Below are positions 23,250 through 34,512 of a stretch of 64,000 nt of DNA, one piece after another. A program made the position numbers and the translations under genes. Source of the stretch: Euphorbia lathyris (Eukaryota; Streptophyta; Magnoliopsida; Malpighiales; Euphorbiaceae); contig NC_088917.1 of NCBI RefSeq assembly GCF_963576675.1, forward strand, positions 72,898,610-72,962,609, written 5' to 3'. The notes under the pieces are model-generated. The model was not told the origin of the DNA, ran no database searches, and saw only the letters and a program-made list of their open reading frames with translations. The first letter of the stretch is position 1; every line of letters starts with the position of its first letter.

Positions 23250-24000
23250 CCTCTTAATTCTATAGAATAATTAGGGCAAAAGAAGATTGGGGGCTCAACA
23301 GATCGCCGACATAATTTCATTTATGAGCATAGCGGCATCAGTCGGCTAGAGAGCGGGGTTCTCCCCCATCTTCTTCTTCTTCTTCTTTGTAAGATTTCAT
23401 TTCTGAGCAGATCAACGGCATCTGCGGCATCAATTGGTTAATTCTATAAAATAATTAGGGGAAAAGAAGATTGGGGGCTCAGCAGATCAACGACAATTTC
23501 ATTTCTGAGCAGATCGCTGATGTTGGCTAGAGAGCGGGGTTCTCCCCCTTCTTCTTCTTCTTCTTTGTTGTAACATTTCATTTCTGAGCAGATCAGCGAC
23601 ATCAGTTGGTTAATTCTATAGAATAATTAGGGCAAAAGAAGATTGGGGGCTCAACCGATCAACGACAATTTCATTTCTGAGCAGATCGCCAATGTCGGCT
23701 AGAGGGTGGGGTTCTCCCCCATCTTCTTCTTCTTTGTAAGCTTTCATTTCTGAGCAGATCAACGACATCAGTTGGCTAGAGAGAGGTTCTTCCAGGGAGG
23801 CCCTAGGCTCAGCAGATCGACGATATAATTTCATTTATGAGCAGATCGACGACATCAGTCGGCTAGAGAGCGAGGTTCTCCCCCAACTTCTTCTTCTCCT
23901 TTGTAACATTTCATTTCTGAGCAGATCGCAGATCAACGGCATCAGTTGGCTAGAGAAAAAGGTTCTTTCGGGGAGGCTTTGGGCTCAGCCTGCCTTACTC
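23250..24000. repeat. Tandem array of ~175-182-bp units
   Basis: Units containing AATAATTAGGGCAAAAGAAG, ATTTCATTTCTGAGCAGATC and GGCTAGAGAGCGGGGTTCTC recur from about 23265, 23450 and 23625, then as shortened copies to about 23990. CTT-rich runs sit in each unit. One partial unit recurs at 36285-36350 next to the homologous gene fragment. No coding potential. Confidence 0.8.
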
Positions 24001-24240
24001 TTACTCTGGAAGGCAGGTCTCAGTCTATAAAATGGATGCTCCCACTCTGGAAGTCAGGTCTCAGTCTGGAGGCCTCTTGTTTGGAAGGTTAAGATAGGCA
24101 GAAGGGCAAAAGAAAAGGAAGCAAGTGTGGGGCGATACAGAAATCAGCAATCTGGAAAGTAGTTCAAAAATTTGTAAAATTTATTATATTAATAATTTAT
24201 TATCAGTATATAGATTTTGAATTCAAAGAGCACATATAAT

Positions 24241-24800
24241 TTATAATTTTCTGTTGTTACAATAACAATGGTTGTTTGGATAATCACATATCCAGTTGTT
24301 GCTGTCAGACTCTGGTTCACAGAACCACTTGCTAGGATCATCAGACTCTTTTCCTAGATGTGAGACTCTTGATATTTTTACTTCAGATCCTTTTCTAGCT
24401 TTCCATGTACCTATTGAATTGTAATTTTTTTTATCAAACAATGAAACATTTTGTTTAAAAAACAAAGAATAGAATGTAAGAATATTACTTACATTTAGCC
24501 ATAAATTTGATAAACATCAAACAAAAAAATCAAAGTCATCTTTGCCAGTTTTATTTCTCTGTTTCTAATTTTACAGTTTAAATTTCTCTGTTTCTTCTTC
24601 TTTCACTAATGTATTTATAATAGAAATTATTATCTTTTAAAGTAACAGAAATCATTTCAGATTTATATAGATATGAAATATCTAGTTTATTTAAACTTCT
24701 ACAATGAAATCTCCTGTTTGCTATAGAGCTGCTTGTATAAATCATTGAAGCACGGTATTTTCTTATAGAACTTAGGAGGAAGATCATCAAGACCGACCAT
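24241..24800 (-). pseudogene. Copy 2 of an unidentified gene fragment
   Basis: On the minus strand, DDLPPKFYKKIPCFNDLY is readable near 24790-24710, then stops. Further on, a last-exon-like stretch begins after an AG at about 24425 with GTWKARKGSEVKI, continues through KWFCEPESDSNNW and ends at a stop at 24241. The same last exon is readable at 36640-36460 with a better CAG acceptor, which suggests real exon structure in an ancestor. I do not recognise the family. Confidence 0.5.
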
Positions 24801-24987
24801 GAAGGAACATATATAAAGCAAGTGAGTCATGTTTTTAGGGTGGATTAACTAGGGGTATGGAGGTTATTACATCTCCTATAGAACTGTTAATTTGTCTTGC
24901 TATCTTAAAACTCTTCTCAGCCAACAGATTTTTCTCAACTTATGGACATGGACATGAAAACAAAGATGGACACAGACACGGGAAAAA

Positions 24988-25138
24988 ACATATCAAGGGA
25001 ATATAGTACAAGAATTTATTTATTATATTAATAAAAGGTAATCACATATAAAAGAAGAAAGAAAACATATCAAGGGAATATAGTACAAGAATTTATTTAT
25101 TATATTAATAAAAGGTAATCACATATAAAAGAAGAAAG
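24988..25138. repeat. 77-bp tandem duplication
   Basis: ACATATCAAGGGAATATAG starts at 24988 and again at 25065, and the ~74-bp sequence that follows is the same in both, ending in AAAAGAAGAAAG. No coding potential. Confidence 0.85.
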
Positions 25139-25184
25139 AATTTGTGAACTTTAAACCTAGAAAAAAATACTTTGTCTGACCATC

Positions 25185-25612
25185 TCTAATGGTAGTAACT
25201 TAGTTGTTACTAAATAAAATAAGTAACAACTAACCATTAGAGACCAAGTTACTTCATTGTTACCAAAGTAAGTTTGTTATATAAATTGGTAACAATCAGT
25301 AATCATCTCCCTAAAATCAAAACAGAAAAATGTGAAAGTCACGCAGGGCTAAGAGGTGCCAATTCTAGCGCATAGCTTCCACGCCCCAGAACTGGCAAGT
25401 GACATGCTAGGAAAGCTTTCCACTATACATCTGCTTTTTATATAAAAGTGTTGGATAATTACAGTTTAAGTCCCTTCTATTAATTAATATTTTCTTTTTT
25501 TACCCCATAAAATTTTAAAAACTTAATCCTCTCTAATGGGAAGTTACTTCACCTTGTTACTAACTTCCCACAAGTCACAATGGTTATTACTAACCATTGT
25601 GGATGCTCTCAT
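25185..25612. mobile_element. Possible Tourist/Harbinger-like MITE
   Basis: The left side has CCATCTCTAATGGTAGTAAC and the right side, reversed, GAGCATCCACAATGGTTAG, with several GTTACTAA/TTAGTAAC words between. GAGCATC-type ends are typical of Harbinger MITEs. The inverted ends are imperfect and a 3-bp target duplication was not established. Confidence 0.4.
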
Positions 25613-25619
25613 GACATGA

Positions 25620-26430
25620 TGTCATTTAGCATAACATCTAGCATCTGTCATTACCTGAAGCTAGTCAAGGGTTTACAGATAAATAAATAAATTTATAATA
25701 GGCATAAAGCCAAAATCAGTTACCACCTCAAAATATACAAATTAGTAATTAGGTCTCCAATTTTTCCTAAACTCTCAAATGAACACCTTTTAACACAGGC
25801 TTCGCCACTCTATGAATTCCTATCTCCCATGGATTGAAGCTTCATGAATGCAAGAGTTTCATTGATATCAACCATTTAACCGGTAAAAAAAAGACCCATA
25901 AAAATCGTTTTTTTTATCAATTAATAATTTCATATTTAAGCATAATAGACAACTAAGTTAAACACTAGATCGCGTGTCAATTTGTATATGTTGGCAAATG
26001 CAAAAGAGGTAAATCCTACAACTTAGTCTGAACATGGACTCATTTTCTTAATTTCAAAATCCAGATAAGGATTTGACGAAGATAGTTCAAGAATTTATTT
26101 ATTATATTAATAATAAAATTTTATTATCAGTACACTTGTTGACACCATCACCATCAAATAATCACATCATTTTTTCCTTCTCTTCCACTTCGATTTCCAA
26201 TTCTTGTTCCTTCTTCTTCTCTTCCCCTTCGATCAAATAAATCAGAATCAAACTCTTTTTTTTTCTTCTATTCCATTTCCCACTTATAGAGTACCTATTT
26301 AAACCAAGATCCAAAAATTAGAATGAGAAAGAAAACCAGAGTATCAAACCAAAATTAAAGAATACTCACATTCTGCAAGGAATATTATGAATATCAAATA
26401 CAAAACCAGAGTATTCTTTCCCATTTCTCT
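25620..26430. other. AT-rich DNA with a partial gene-fragment copy
   Basis: Mostly featureless. The part 26340-26440 (TCACATTCTGCAAGGAATAT, then CCCATTTCTCTATTT) resembles the 3' side of the gene fragment at 24480-24570, so a fourth partial copy may be present. Confidence 0.35.
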
Positions 26431-27171
26431 ATTTGGTGTCAATTTCTTTTTTTTAGTTTATAGTAAATATTCAAGTAGTCTGCATTACTAGCCTTTCTAA
26501 ATTTTAGGTATGCACGATTATAAAATATCAATAATTTATTATCAAATAAATTATTTATATAAAATATATCATGACTACAAATAATGAAAATACTTAATGA
26601 TTATCTTAGTTACATCAATAATCAACAAACAGAGAAACTATTCTTTATTATGTGTTTAAACCGAAAACCAAACCGAGCTGGAATACTTAGTTTGGTTAGG
26701 TTCGCTTTGTAATATTATTCAGTTATGTTAGTTTTAATTTAGGTCTTATTCGGTATTCAATTATTTCGATTTGGTTTGGTCTTTAGGCCGAAGCGACCGT
26801 TGAACACGCCTAATTCCTATACCTAAAACAATTTGTTAATTTGACTTCTTTACTTCAATTTTAGTTTTAGTATATCTAGTCCTAAGCATTATTTCTCGTA
26901 AAATCTAGTTGTTCATTGACAGCTATAAAATACACAACATTTTAAGAAAAAAATTCAAATTTCAAAAACCAAACGTGCCAAAACGAAGTACATGAATCAT
27001 ATTTTATAATCTATATAGTTTCCATGCGCAAACGAGCGATGCAACTTTGATTGAGGGTTGGGATCTAAACTTAAGTTTTTTTCATGCTTGAGCTACTACT
27101 AGACATAAAAAGAATCTTATACAAAAGCTCAAAGACGAAGTTAGAATCTAGTATGACTGGTCCACTGGTCT

Positions 27172-28925
27172 CAGGGGCGTCTTCAGTATTCTGGAGGCCC
27201 TAGGCTATTTTGATGCTACTAAATATTGATTTTGGCGAATCTGAATTCAATTACAAATTAGAATTACTTAAAGACGGAGGTAAACAATGAATCAATTATT
27301 CTATGATTGAAGAGGAGTAGAAGAGGTTTGTTATATTATATGAGCAATGAAAATAAACCAATCATAAAATCCTATTTCATAAAACTAAATACGTTTATTT
27401 TATTTTTAGAAATAATAATATACAAATAGTCTAATAACAAATGAAGGAAGAAGGAAGTGATGCAATGACAGATAAATCAGGTTCAAATATTTTCATATGC
27501 AGATAAAAAGTTTTTGAGAGAAAAAAAACCTCCTCCACAGCTTTATGAAAATTTTACAAGTGTTTTTTAAAGGCTTAATACATCATTTGCTTCGTGAACT
27601 TGCCCAAAAAGATTAATTGTCTATTTGAATTTGTAAAGTGTTTCAATATCCCCTCAACTTATATCAATTGTCTACTTAGCTCTCTGAATTTATGTAATTG
27701 TAATCAATTAATCACTTCGTTGCAAAAAAAAAAAGTTCAATGCAAAAGATGTATTGCATGTGCATAAAAAGGTAAAACGACGGTTCTAGTATTAGAGAAG
27801 ACAAGTTTTATAGTTGAGTTAGTAAGAACTTCATTTTTAATCAATTATGTGACTTATGTAATAATATTCTAAAACATGTGCAACACATCTTCTACATCCA
27901 GCTTATATTTTTGCAACTGAGTGATTGATTGGTTATATTTTACACAAATTTAGGGTCTAACTGAATATTTTATACAAGTTGATGGAGTTACCAGAACACT
28001 TTAAAAATTTCAGGGAAGCAATCAAGCTTTTGGACAAGTTCGGGACAAATAATGCATTAAGTCGTATGTCTATTAATAAATTTCATTTTTCAATATATTT
28101 ACATGTTTGGAATCTTTTAATAAATATAGGATTTGGTAAATTACATCCATGACCACTGAACTTCAATTATTAATAGTAAGGTCACTAAACTTTACATTTT
28201 TTTAACACTGGTGGCCACTCAACACCTCAAAACGACCGTTGATGGTTTCAAAATAAAAAATTCGAAGCGTTAATGATATTTTAAGAAACTTTAATTCTTA
28301 AAATTTTTTATTTTGAGGTCATTTAAGTGTTGTTTGGTTATGAGAGAAAGTGAATTTTGAGAGAAAATGCTCCCAAAAATGTGATTTTGAAAAATAGAAA
28401 ATGTGATTTCATGGTAAATATCGTTCTGAATAAATTTAATTCTTGAATATTTTTATTCTGATGTCGTTAAAGGTCATTTTGAGAAGTTAGCTAAAGTTGA
28501 GTGACCACCGATATTAAAAAAATATAAAGCTCAGTGGCGATACTGTTAAAAATTAAAGTTCAGTGGCTGTAATGTTAAGATTGGTAAGATTTGGTGGCCA
28601 TTAGTGTAATTTACCCAATAGGAATTTAGTAATTTAGGATTGAAAAAACGTGATAAGAATTTGCTTTAATATTTATGAAGTGTTCCATTCCATCGATGAA
28701 ACGGTGTTATAAACACTTGTGAAACGCACCGTTTGACTTTACTTTTTTTAAAAGCAAATAAAGATTAAATGTACATCATCTTCTTCCTAAAGTTAAACCT
28801 AATGAAATTTCAACAGTCCTCCATTTTCAGCCGCCACAGAGCTTCTCTTCTCAAAAATTTGAAGCCTCCAAAATTCTGAGGCCCTAGGCGCCGGCCTAGG
28901 GAAACTCCCCCTGGAGCCGGTCTTG
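27172..28925. mobile_element. Non-autonomous hAT, 1.75 kb, copy A
   Basis: Perfect 8-bp target duplication ACTGGTCT at 27164-27171 and 28926-28933. The ends CAGGGGCGTCTTCAG and, reversed, CAAGACCGGCTCCAG are imperfect inverted repeats, and GGCCCTAGGC words lie near both. No transposase frame is present. A second copy with the same interior lies at 34513-36262. A foldback MITE (28137-28617) is embedded in both copies. Confidence 0.85.
28137..28617. mobile_element. Foldback MITE inside the hAT
   Basis: Inverted arms begin GGTAAATTACATCCATGACC at 28137 and end TGTAATTTACC at 28617. The arms contain CCACTGAACTTCAATT and its near-complement. The equivalent in copy B is about 35479-35960, so this MITE was in the hAT before the hAT moved. 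Style and arm length suggest a Mutator-type MITE. Confidence 0.65.
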
Positions 28926-28933
28926 ACTGGTCT

Positions 28934-29160
28934 AGGTACTCATTTGATACACTATTTTAATACTATCTTTACATCTTATAGCTCTGTTACAGACAATATT
29001 AGTGTTGTGACACCTAAAATCAAGCAAAACAAAACATACCAATTTGCAAACATTTCCACCATGATCTTTCCCCGCCACCTTGTGTGGATAATAAATTTCA
29101 AAAAGCATACAATAAACCAAATAAGTTTGATATTAAGCTTCTGAAATTCTGCCCATCTAA
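28934..29160 (+). pseudogene. Short LINE reverse-transcriptase fragment
   Basis: Directly after the hAT the plus strand reads HYFNTIFTSYSS and VTPKIKQN, matching the start of the better preserved LINE fragment at 30560. The match stops near 29040, after which the sequence is unrelated. It is part of the left arm of the segmental duplication. Confidence 0.6.
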
Positions 29161-30540
29161 TCTCAACAAGAGTCGTGGATTATTGACGGAAGCTCACTGA
29201 TTTCTAGCATGGCCGGAGTAGTGAATTGGAAGAAGGAGAGAGAGAGAGGGGTGTGGATCATGTTTAATAGAGGGGGAGAGAGAAAAATGTACTATGATTT
29301 TAATTTAATTAAATAACTCTGATATAGATTGGTAATTGGAGTAACTCTATTATTCTCTTAAAATAAAAAGTAAGGGATAGTCTCTCTCTCTATATATATA
29401 TATAATTTTCTTTTAGCATATTTTGATTTCTATTAGGGGTGTTCAAAAACCAAACTGGACCGAAATAATCAACTTAACCGATGAATTTCTATTTTTCGAT
29501 TTGGTTTTTCGATCTATTTGCTTCAGTTTTGGTCTTTATTTATATAATATATCGGTAATATTAGTTTTTTTTGTAACAAAATTACCGAATTAACCAAACC
29601 AACCTATTAATTGGATTTATTATTTATAAATTATATTATCAGTCTGATTTAATGTTTAAAAAAAAAATTAAATTAAATATTTTATATAATACTCCATGAA
29701 CCTATCACTTTGTTACAAAGAATACACCATGGTGGTGTCAATTTCTTTTTTTAGTTTGCATTACTAGATTTTAGATTATGCATAATTATAAAATACAAAT
29801 ATTTTATTATAAAACAATTATTTATATAAAATATATACAAATAATGAAAATACTTTAATAATTATCTTAATTTTAATTTATATGTAAAATCTTAACATAA
29901 AAACCTAATATCAAACATATAAAAAAAAGTATTAAACAAAAGAAAAAGAAGAGGTGATAAGTCCTTAGTTACATCAATAATCAACAAACAGATAAACTCT
30001 TTCTTTATTATATGTTTCAACCGAAAACCAAATCGAACCGAAATACTTGGTTTAGTTAGATTCTATTTGTAATATTATTCAGTTAGATTTGGTTTTAGTT
30101 TTAGATCTTATTCGGTATTCAGTTATTTCAATTTAGTTCGATTTTTAGGCCGAAGCGACTGTTAAAGACCCTTAATTCCTATACTTAAAACAATTTGTTA
30201 ATTTGACTTCTCTACTTCAATTTTAGTTTTAGTATATTTAGTCATAAGTATTATTTCTAGTAAAATCTAGTTCTTCATTAACAACTATAAAATACATAAC
30301 ATTTTAGAAAAAATTATGCCAATTGCAAAATTTTAAGAAAAATTCCAAATTTCAAAAACCAAACATGCAAAATGAAGAACATGAATCGTATTATGTAATC
30401 TATATAGTTTTTTGGCATCAACAAGCGATGCAACTTTAGCTGAATGCTGGGGGTCTAAACTTAAGTTTTTTCATGCTTTAGCTACTACTCGACATAAAAA
30501 GAATCCTATACAAGAAGCTCAAAGACGAAGTTAGAATCTA
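29161..30540. other. AT-rich DNA between LINE fragments
   Basis: Contains a GAGA-rich stretch (29235-29282) and, at about 29436-29660, GGGGTGTTCAAAAACC followed by AACCGA-type words, typical of the ends of plant hAT MITEs but without a matched right end. From 29730 it belongs to the right arm of the segmental duplication. No gene seen. Confidence 0.45.
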
Positions 30541-30547
30541 GTATGAC

Positions 30548-31081
30548 TGGTCCACTAGTCTAGGTACTCATTTGACACACTATTTTAATACTATCTTTAC
30601 GTCTGATGGCTCTATTGAAGATAATATTATCAATGGTTTGACACCTAAAATCAACCCATATGATAATGATGAACTTTTGAGTCCGTTTGTGGTGGATGAA
30701 ATCAAGCTAGCAATGTTTAGGATGAATCTGAATAAATGCTTAAGTCCAGATGGGTTCAACACTTGCTTCTATAAAAGATATTGGGATATTATTGGCTCCC
30801 ACGTTACTATTGCTCGTTTGAGTTGGCTGAACTCGAGGTCATTGCTTCATGTCATTCATGATACTAATATAATATCGATTCTTAAGGAGTCTGAACTGGA
30901 ACTTGTTTCTAATTTACGCCTAATAGCTCCGTGCAATGTTATATACAGAATTATCTCTAAAACCATTTGTCAATCGTTTGAAACATATATTCAAGCGTTA
31001 TATCCCTTACCAAAAAAAAAAAACGTTAGATCCAAATTTCAAGTTCCAAACCTTTTTAGATATAACTTTCTAAACCTTTGA
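30548..31081 (+). pseudogene. LINE (non-LTR) reverse-transcriptase fragment
   Basis: An open stretch reads HYFNTIFTSDGS, DEIKLAMFRMNLNKCLSPDGF, CFYKRYWDIIG and LIAPCNVIYRIISKTIC, which follows the order of the N-terminal RT region of plant LINEs: the EIK, K-x2-G-P-D-G and R-P-I-x-L-x-N-V-x-Y-K blocks. The canonical GPDG reads SPDG and RPI reads LIA. The catalytic YADD region, endonuclease and the rest of RT are absent, so this is a relic about 150 residues long. Confidence 0.8.
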
Positions 31082-31448
31082 GTCAAAATTAATTTATCAC
31101 TACTCAATTTTTGTATTATATATAAGGTAATTAAATTTTATATTCATAAACAAATTAATTCTTCGATCTGCTATTGTAGACTAATTCCTGGTATATCTAC
31201 TTGCACCTAGATAAACACATAAATTCTTCTATTTCTCCTCTACTATAATTGATTTGAAAAAAGTTCTTAATATTACGGTTTAAATTAATTTGTCAGAATA
31301 AAGTCTATAATTGATCAAAAGCTACAAGATTAATTTCCAACAATTAGTTTAGAAACTTTAGCCCATTGAATTTAAAAAAAAAAAAAATCTAAACTTTATT
31401 AATTGTTAGTTTGACTTCTCTACTTCAATTTTAGTTTTTAGTCCTAAG

Positions 31449-31845
31449 TAGATCTGTTCACGGATCTGGGTACCCGTCCGATCCGTTCAGACCCGTATTT
31501 TTTGGGCCGGGTTTGGACATTAAAAATTGATCTTATGCCCAACCCAGTCCATATCCGTTAAAGTCCGCCTATTTTTTAAACGGACTTAAGATTAATAAAA
31601 ATAGCACGGATATATTTATATATTAAATATTTAATTTTAAGTGTAAATTTTGTTTTTTATAATTAAAAATTATATATATTTTTTAAGTGGGTTTATATGG
31701 GTTGAGCTTGGGATTTGATTTTTAAACCCAAGCCTTGTCCGGGCCGAACCCGCATAAATTAGTAGTGGACTATAAGCTCTTGGACTAAAAAAATTTATAT
31801 AAAAACTTGATAGGCCTGGTCCGAGCCCGGCCATGGACATGTCTA
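31449..31845. mobile_element. hAT-type MITE, 397 bp
   Basis: Perfect 8-bp target duplication GTCCTAAG at 31441-31448 and 31846-31853. The ends TAGATCTGTTCACGG and, reversed, TAGACATGTCCATGG are imperfect inverted repeats. The uninterrupted sequence is present at about 26880 (TAGTCCTAAGCATTA), confirming the insertion point. Non-coding. Confidence 0.8.
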
Positions 31846-31853
31846 GTCCTAAG

Positions 31854-32440
31854 CATTAAAATGGTATGTGGTTAAATAAATCTTAAGTGGTGTCAATTGG
31901 TGGATTTTTAGGGACTGATTTGATAATTTTAAGAGAATGAGGACCTAATTGAGTTTTGATGTATTGTTTAGGGTGCACAATGGGCTTTAAGCCTTGTTTT
32001 AAAGGGTTAGTTACATAAAAATTAATAATTCTAGTTCTAAAGTATTACAAATGTATCATATACATGGAAAAAATTGTAATTATCTCAAATTTATTCAATT
32101 AGACCGAAAAATCGGTAGTAAATCAATGGATCTTTATACTGGATTTGAAATAACTGTGAACTTGCCAAATTAAAATTAAAATAAAAAAGATGATATTTAT
32201 TAAAAAATTCACGTGGTTAGTAAAACAACATTCCTTGTAAAATTATCCTTTTTATAGATAATTTTGGAAAAAAATGTTAGGTTAAAATATTTATCAAAAG
32301 TAATGTTCTTTCTAGCCTACTATGTTAGCTGACACCGGTTAATGTACTGGTGTCGTTGTTGTATGGAAACCGGTGTTTTCAAATACATATTTTTTATCTA
32401 AAATTTTATGGAGTAGATAATATCTATTCAACTTTATCTA
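31854..32440. other. AT-rich DNA, nothing recognised
   Basis: No gene or bounded element seen. GACACCGGTT...AACCGGTG near 32332 is a short inverted word pair, too small to classify. Confidence 0.4.
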
Positions 32441-33705
32441 TTAAACCCATTAAACTTTTAAAAGGTAACATAAAAATTACTGAATTTTAGATTTTGTTAC
32501 ATCCGTGGCTGCTAAATTTTAACTAATTTCTTAAAATTAGACCTAGGGTTCGTATCGTGTCATTTTCGGATCCGTGTTGAAAAGTTGAGTATAAATTATT
32601 ATAAACACATTGCATAATCCGTTAACATGATATTAGCCGACTATTTGATGGTTAATGCTAACATACTAATATAAAAATAACATAAAGTATTTCAAAATGG
32701 TATTATATCTTCTTATATATTTAAAAGTTATCATTAATATATATACATAACAAAATTACATGTAATTCGAAAACTAGACCTGGCAACTATCGTGTTCGAG
32801 TCATGTTCGTGTCGTGTCATTTCGGGTTCGTGTCAAAAAGAGTAAACCCAAACCCAACCCAAAAACTTTCGTGTCAAAGTCGTGTTAACCTGTTCGGGTT
32901 AGTGTCGATTTCGTATCGTGTTTTCGGGTTACATGTAATTTTGTTATGCATATATATCAATAATAACTCTTAAAAATATAAGAAGATATGATACTGTTTT
33001 TAAACATTTTATATCAAATTTAGATTAGTATGTTAACAATAATTATTGAAAAGTTCTATAATATCATGTTAGAGGGTCATGTAATGTTTTCATAACAATT
33101 TAGGAAATTCAAATCAATATTTGCAATTAATAATTATAGTTTTATTATCTTTATTAATAAAGTGACATAAAAAACACGAGAGAATATAACAATAATTTTC
33201 AATATCCGTGTCATTTCGTGTCATTTTCGGGTTCACATATCAACACTAACCCAACCCAAAAATTAGCGTGTCAGTTTCGTGTCAACCCAAAAATGACCCA
33301 TTACCTATTAAGCTCAACACTAACACTAAAAATCTGTGTCGTGTAATCGGGTCGTGTGTCATTTTTCCACCTCTACCGAAAACATGACACGAAATCAACA
33401 CTAACTCGAACAGGTTAACACGACTGTTACACGAAATTTTTTTGGATTGGGTTTGAGTTCACACTTTTCAGCACGAACCTGAAAATGACACGACACGAAC
33501 ACGAAATTATCAGGTCTAATTTATACTCTCAACTTTTCAACATGAATCCGAAAATGACAAAACATGAAATTGCCAGGTCTAAGTTTAAGGAGTTAGTTAA
33601 AATTTAGCAGTCACGGATGTAACAAAGTCTAAAATTTGGTGATTTTTATGTTATATTTTAAAGTTAAGTGATACCGTTAAAATTGGTAAAGTTCAATAGC
33701 TATGG
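32440..33705. mobile_element. Nested inverted-repeat block with hAT-MITE-like ends
   Basis: The outer arms, about 32460-32620 and 33540-33700, are inverted copies (GATTTTGTTACATCCGTGGC against its complement). Inside, TAGACCTGGCAA at 32784 and TCAGGTCTAATTTA near 33510 bound GTGTCGTGTCATTT-type repeats typical of a widespread plant hAT MITE. Another CCAGGTCTAA end occurs near 33575. At least two elements appear nested. Target duplications were not resolved. Confidence 0.5.
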
Positions 33706-33869
33706 GTGTTATTTACCCATAAAATTTTAGATAAAAAATATGTATTATATGTTAGCGGTACTGCTTAAACTATATAAAAGGATTAATAATTATTAATAAT
33801 TATTTTGTAAATAAAGGTTTTTTTACGAACTAACAATTAATAATTATTACTTGTTTATATAAATTTTAG

Positions 33870-34245
33870 GCATAATACTCATATTAGTCCCTAAATTAAA
33901 ATTTTAAAGTCAATTAAGATTTTAAACTATCAAAATCATCAATTAAGTCTCTGAATTAATAAATTTTTTTATCAATTGAGTCCTTATGCTATCCTAAAAT
34001 CAGAAACTATGACTATTTGACATTGACTGTAATGATTTTTGTGTTGGCTCAAAATGGATTTTGGGACGACAGTCTAGAAATGTTCAACTGAATGATTTTC
34101 GATGAAGACTCAGTTGATGATTTTGTCTAAGAATGTGGACTCAATTGATAATTTTTACTTAGTTTAGAGATCTGATTAATAATTTTGATAGTTTAAGATT
34201 CTAATTGACTTTCAAGTTTTAGTTTGGGATCTAAATGTATAGACC
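33870..34245. mobile_element. Foldback MITE, ~90-bp arms
   Basis: TAGTCCCTAAATTAAAATTT on the left and its near-complement AAGTTTTAGTTTGGGATCTA on the right begin inverted arms that share ATTAAGATTTTAAACTATC. The middle is AT-rich. The long imperfect arms suggest a Mutator-type MITE, but the flanks were not resolved. Confidence 0.55.
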
Positions 34246-34512
34246 TGAATAATTAAAAAAAAAAGTAATGAAACAAAAAAAATTAAACTTAATGTATAAT
34301 ATACATAACCTTAATGTAAAATAACCATTATTATAAATAATAATAATTATTAGTATTATTATTATTTCGAAAAAATGCTAAAGCTATATTAATAGGTTGG
34401 ATTTGCATCCAAAGAAATAACATCCGTTAGCCACAAAGGCATAAAAGGGAAAAGAAATCGATAGTATTGGAGCGAGCTTGCCTAGCCACTAGATGGGCAG
34501 CCCGTTCGCTAT

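Larger units (their letters stand above)
26430..30660. repeat. Segmental duplication (about 26430-29040 and 29730-30660)
   Basis: Leaving out the hAT at 27172-28925, the two blocks match along their length, from the GGTGTCAATTTC region through CCGAAAACCAAA, the GCGATGCAACTTT region and into the LINE coding fragment. The left copy carries the hAT, the right one does not, so the insertion followed the duplication. A short third piece of the same sequence lies at about 31400-31870. Confidence 0.75.

Noticed and set aside
24241..24465. Complete small Cys-rich secreted protein
   Set aside because: Its start lies in intron-like sequence; the paralogue at 36642 shows an acceptor site at the beginning of the homologous part, so it is a last-exon fragment.
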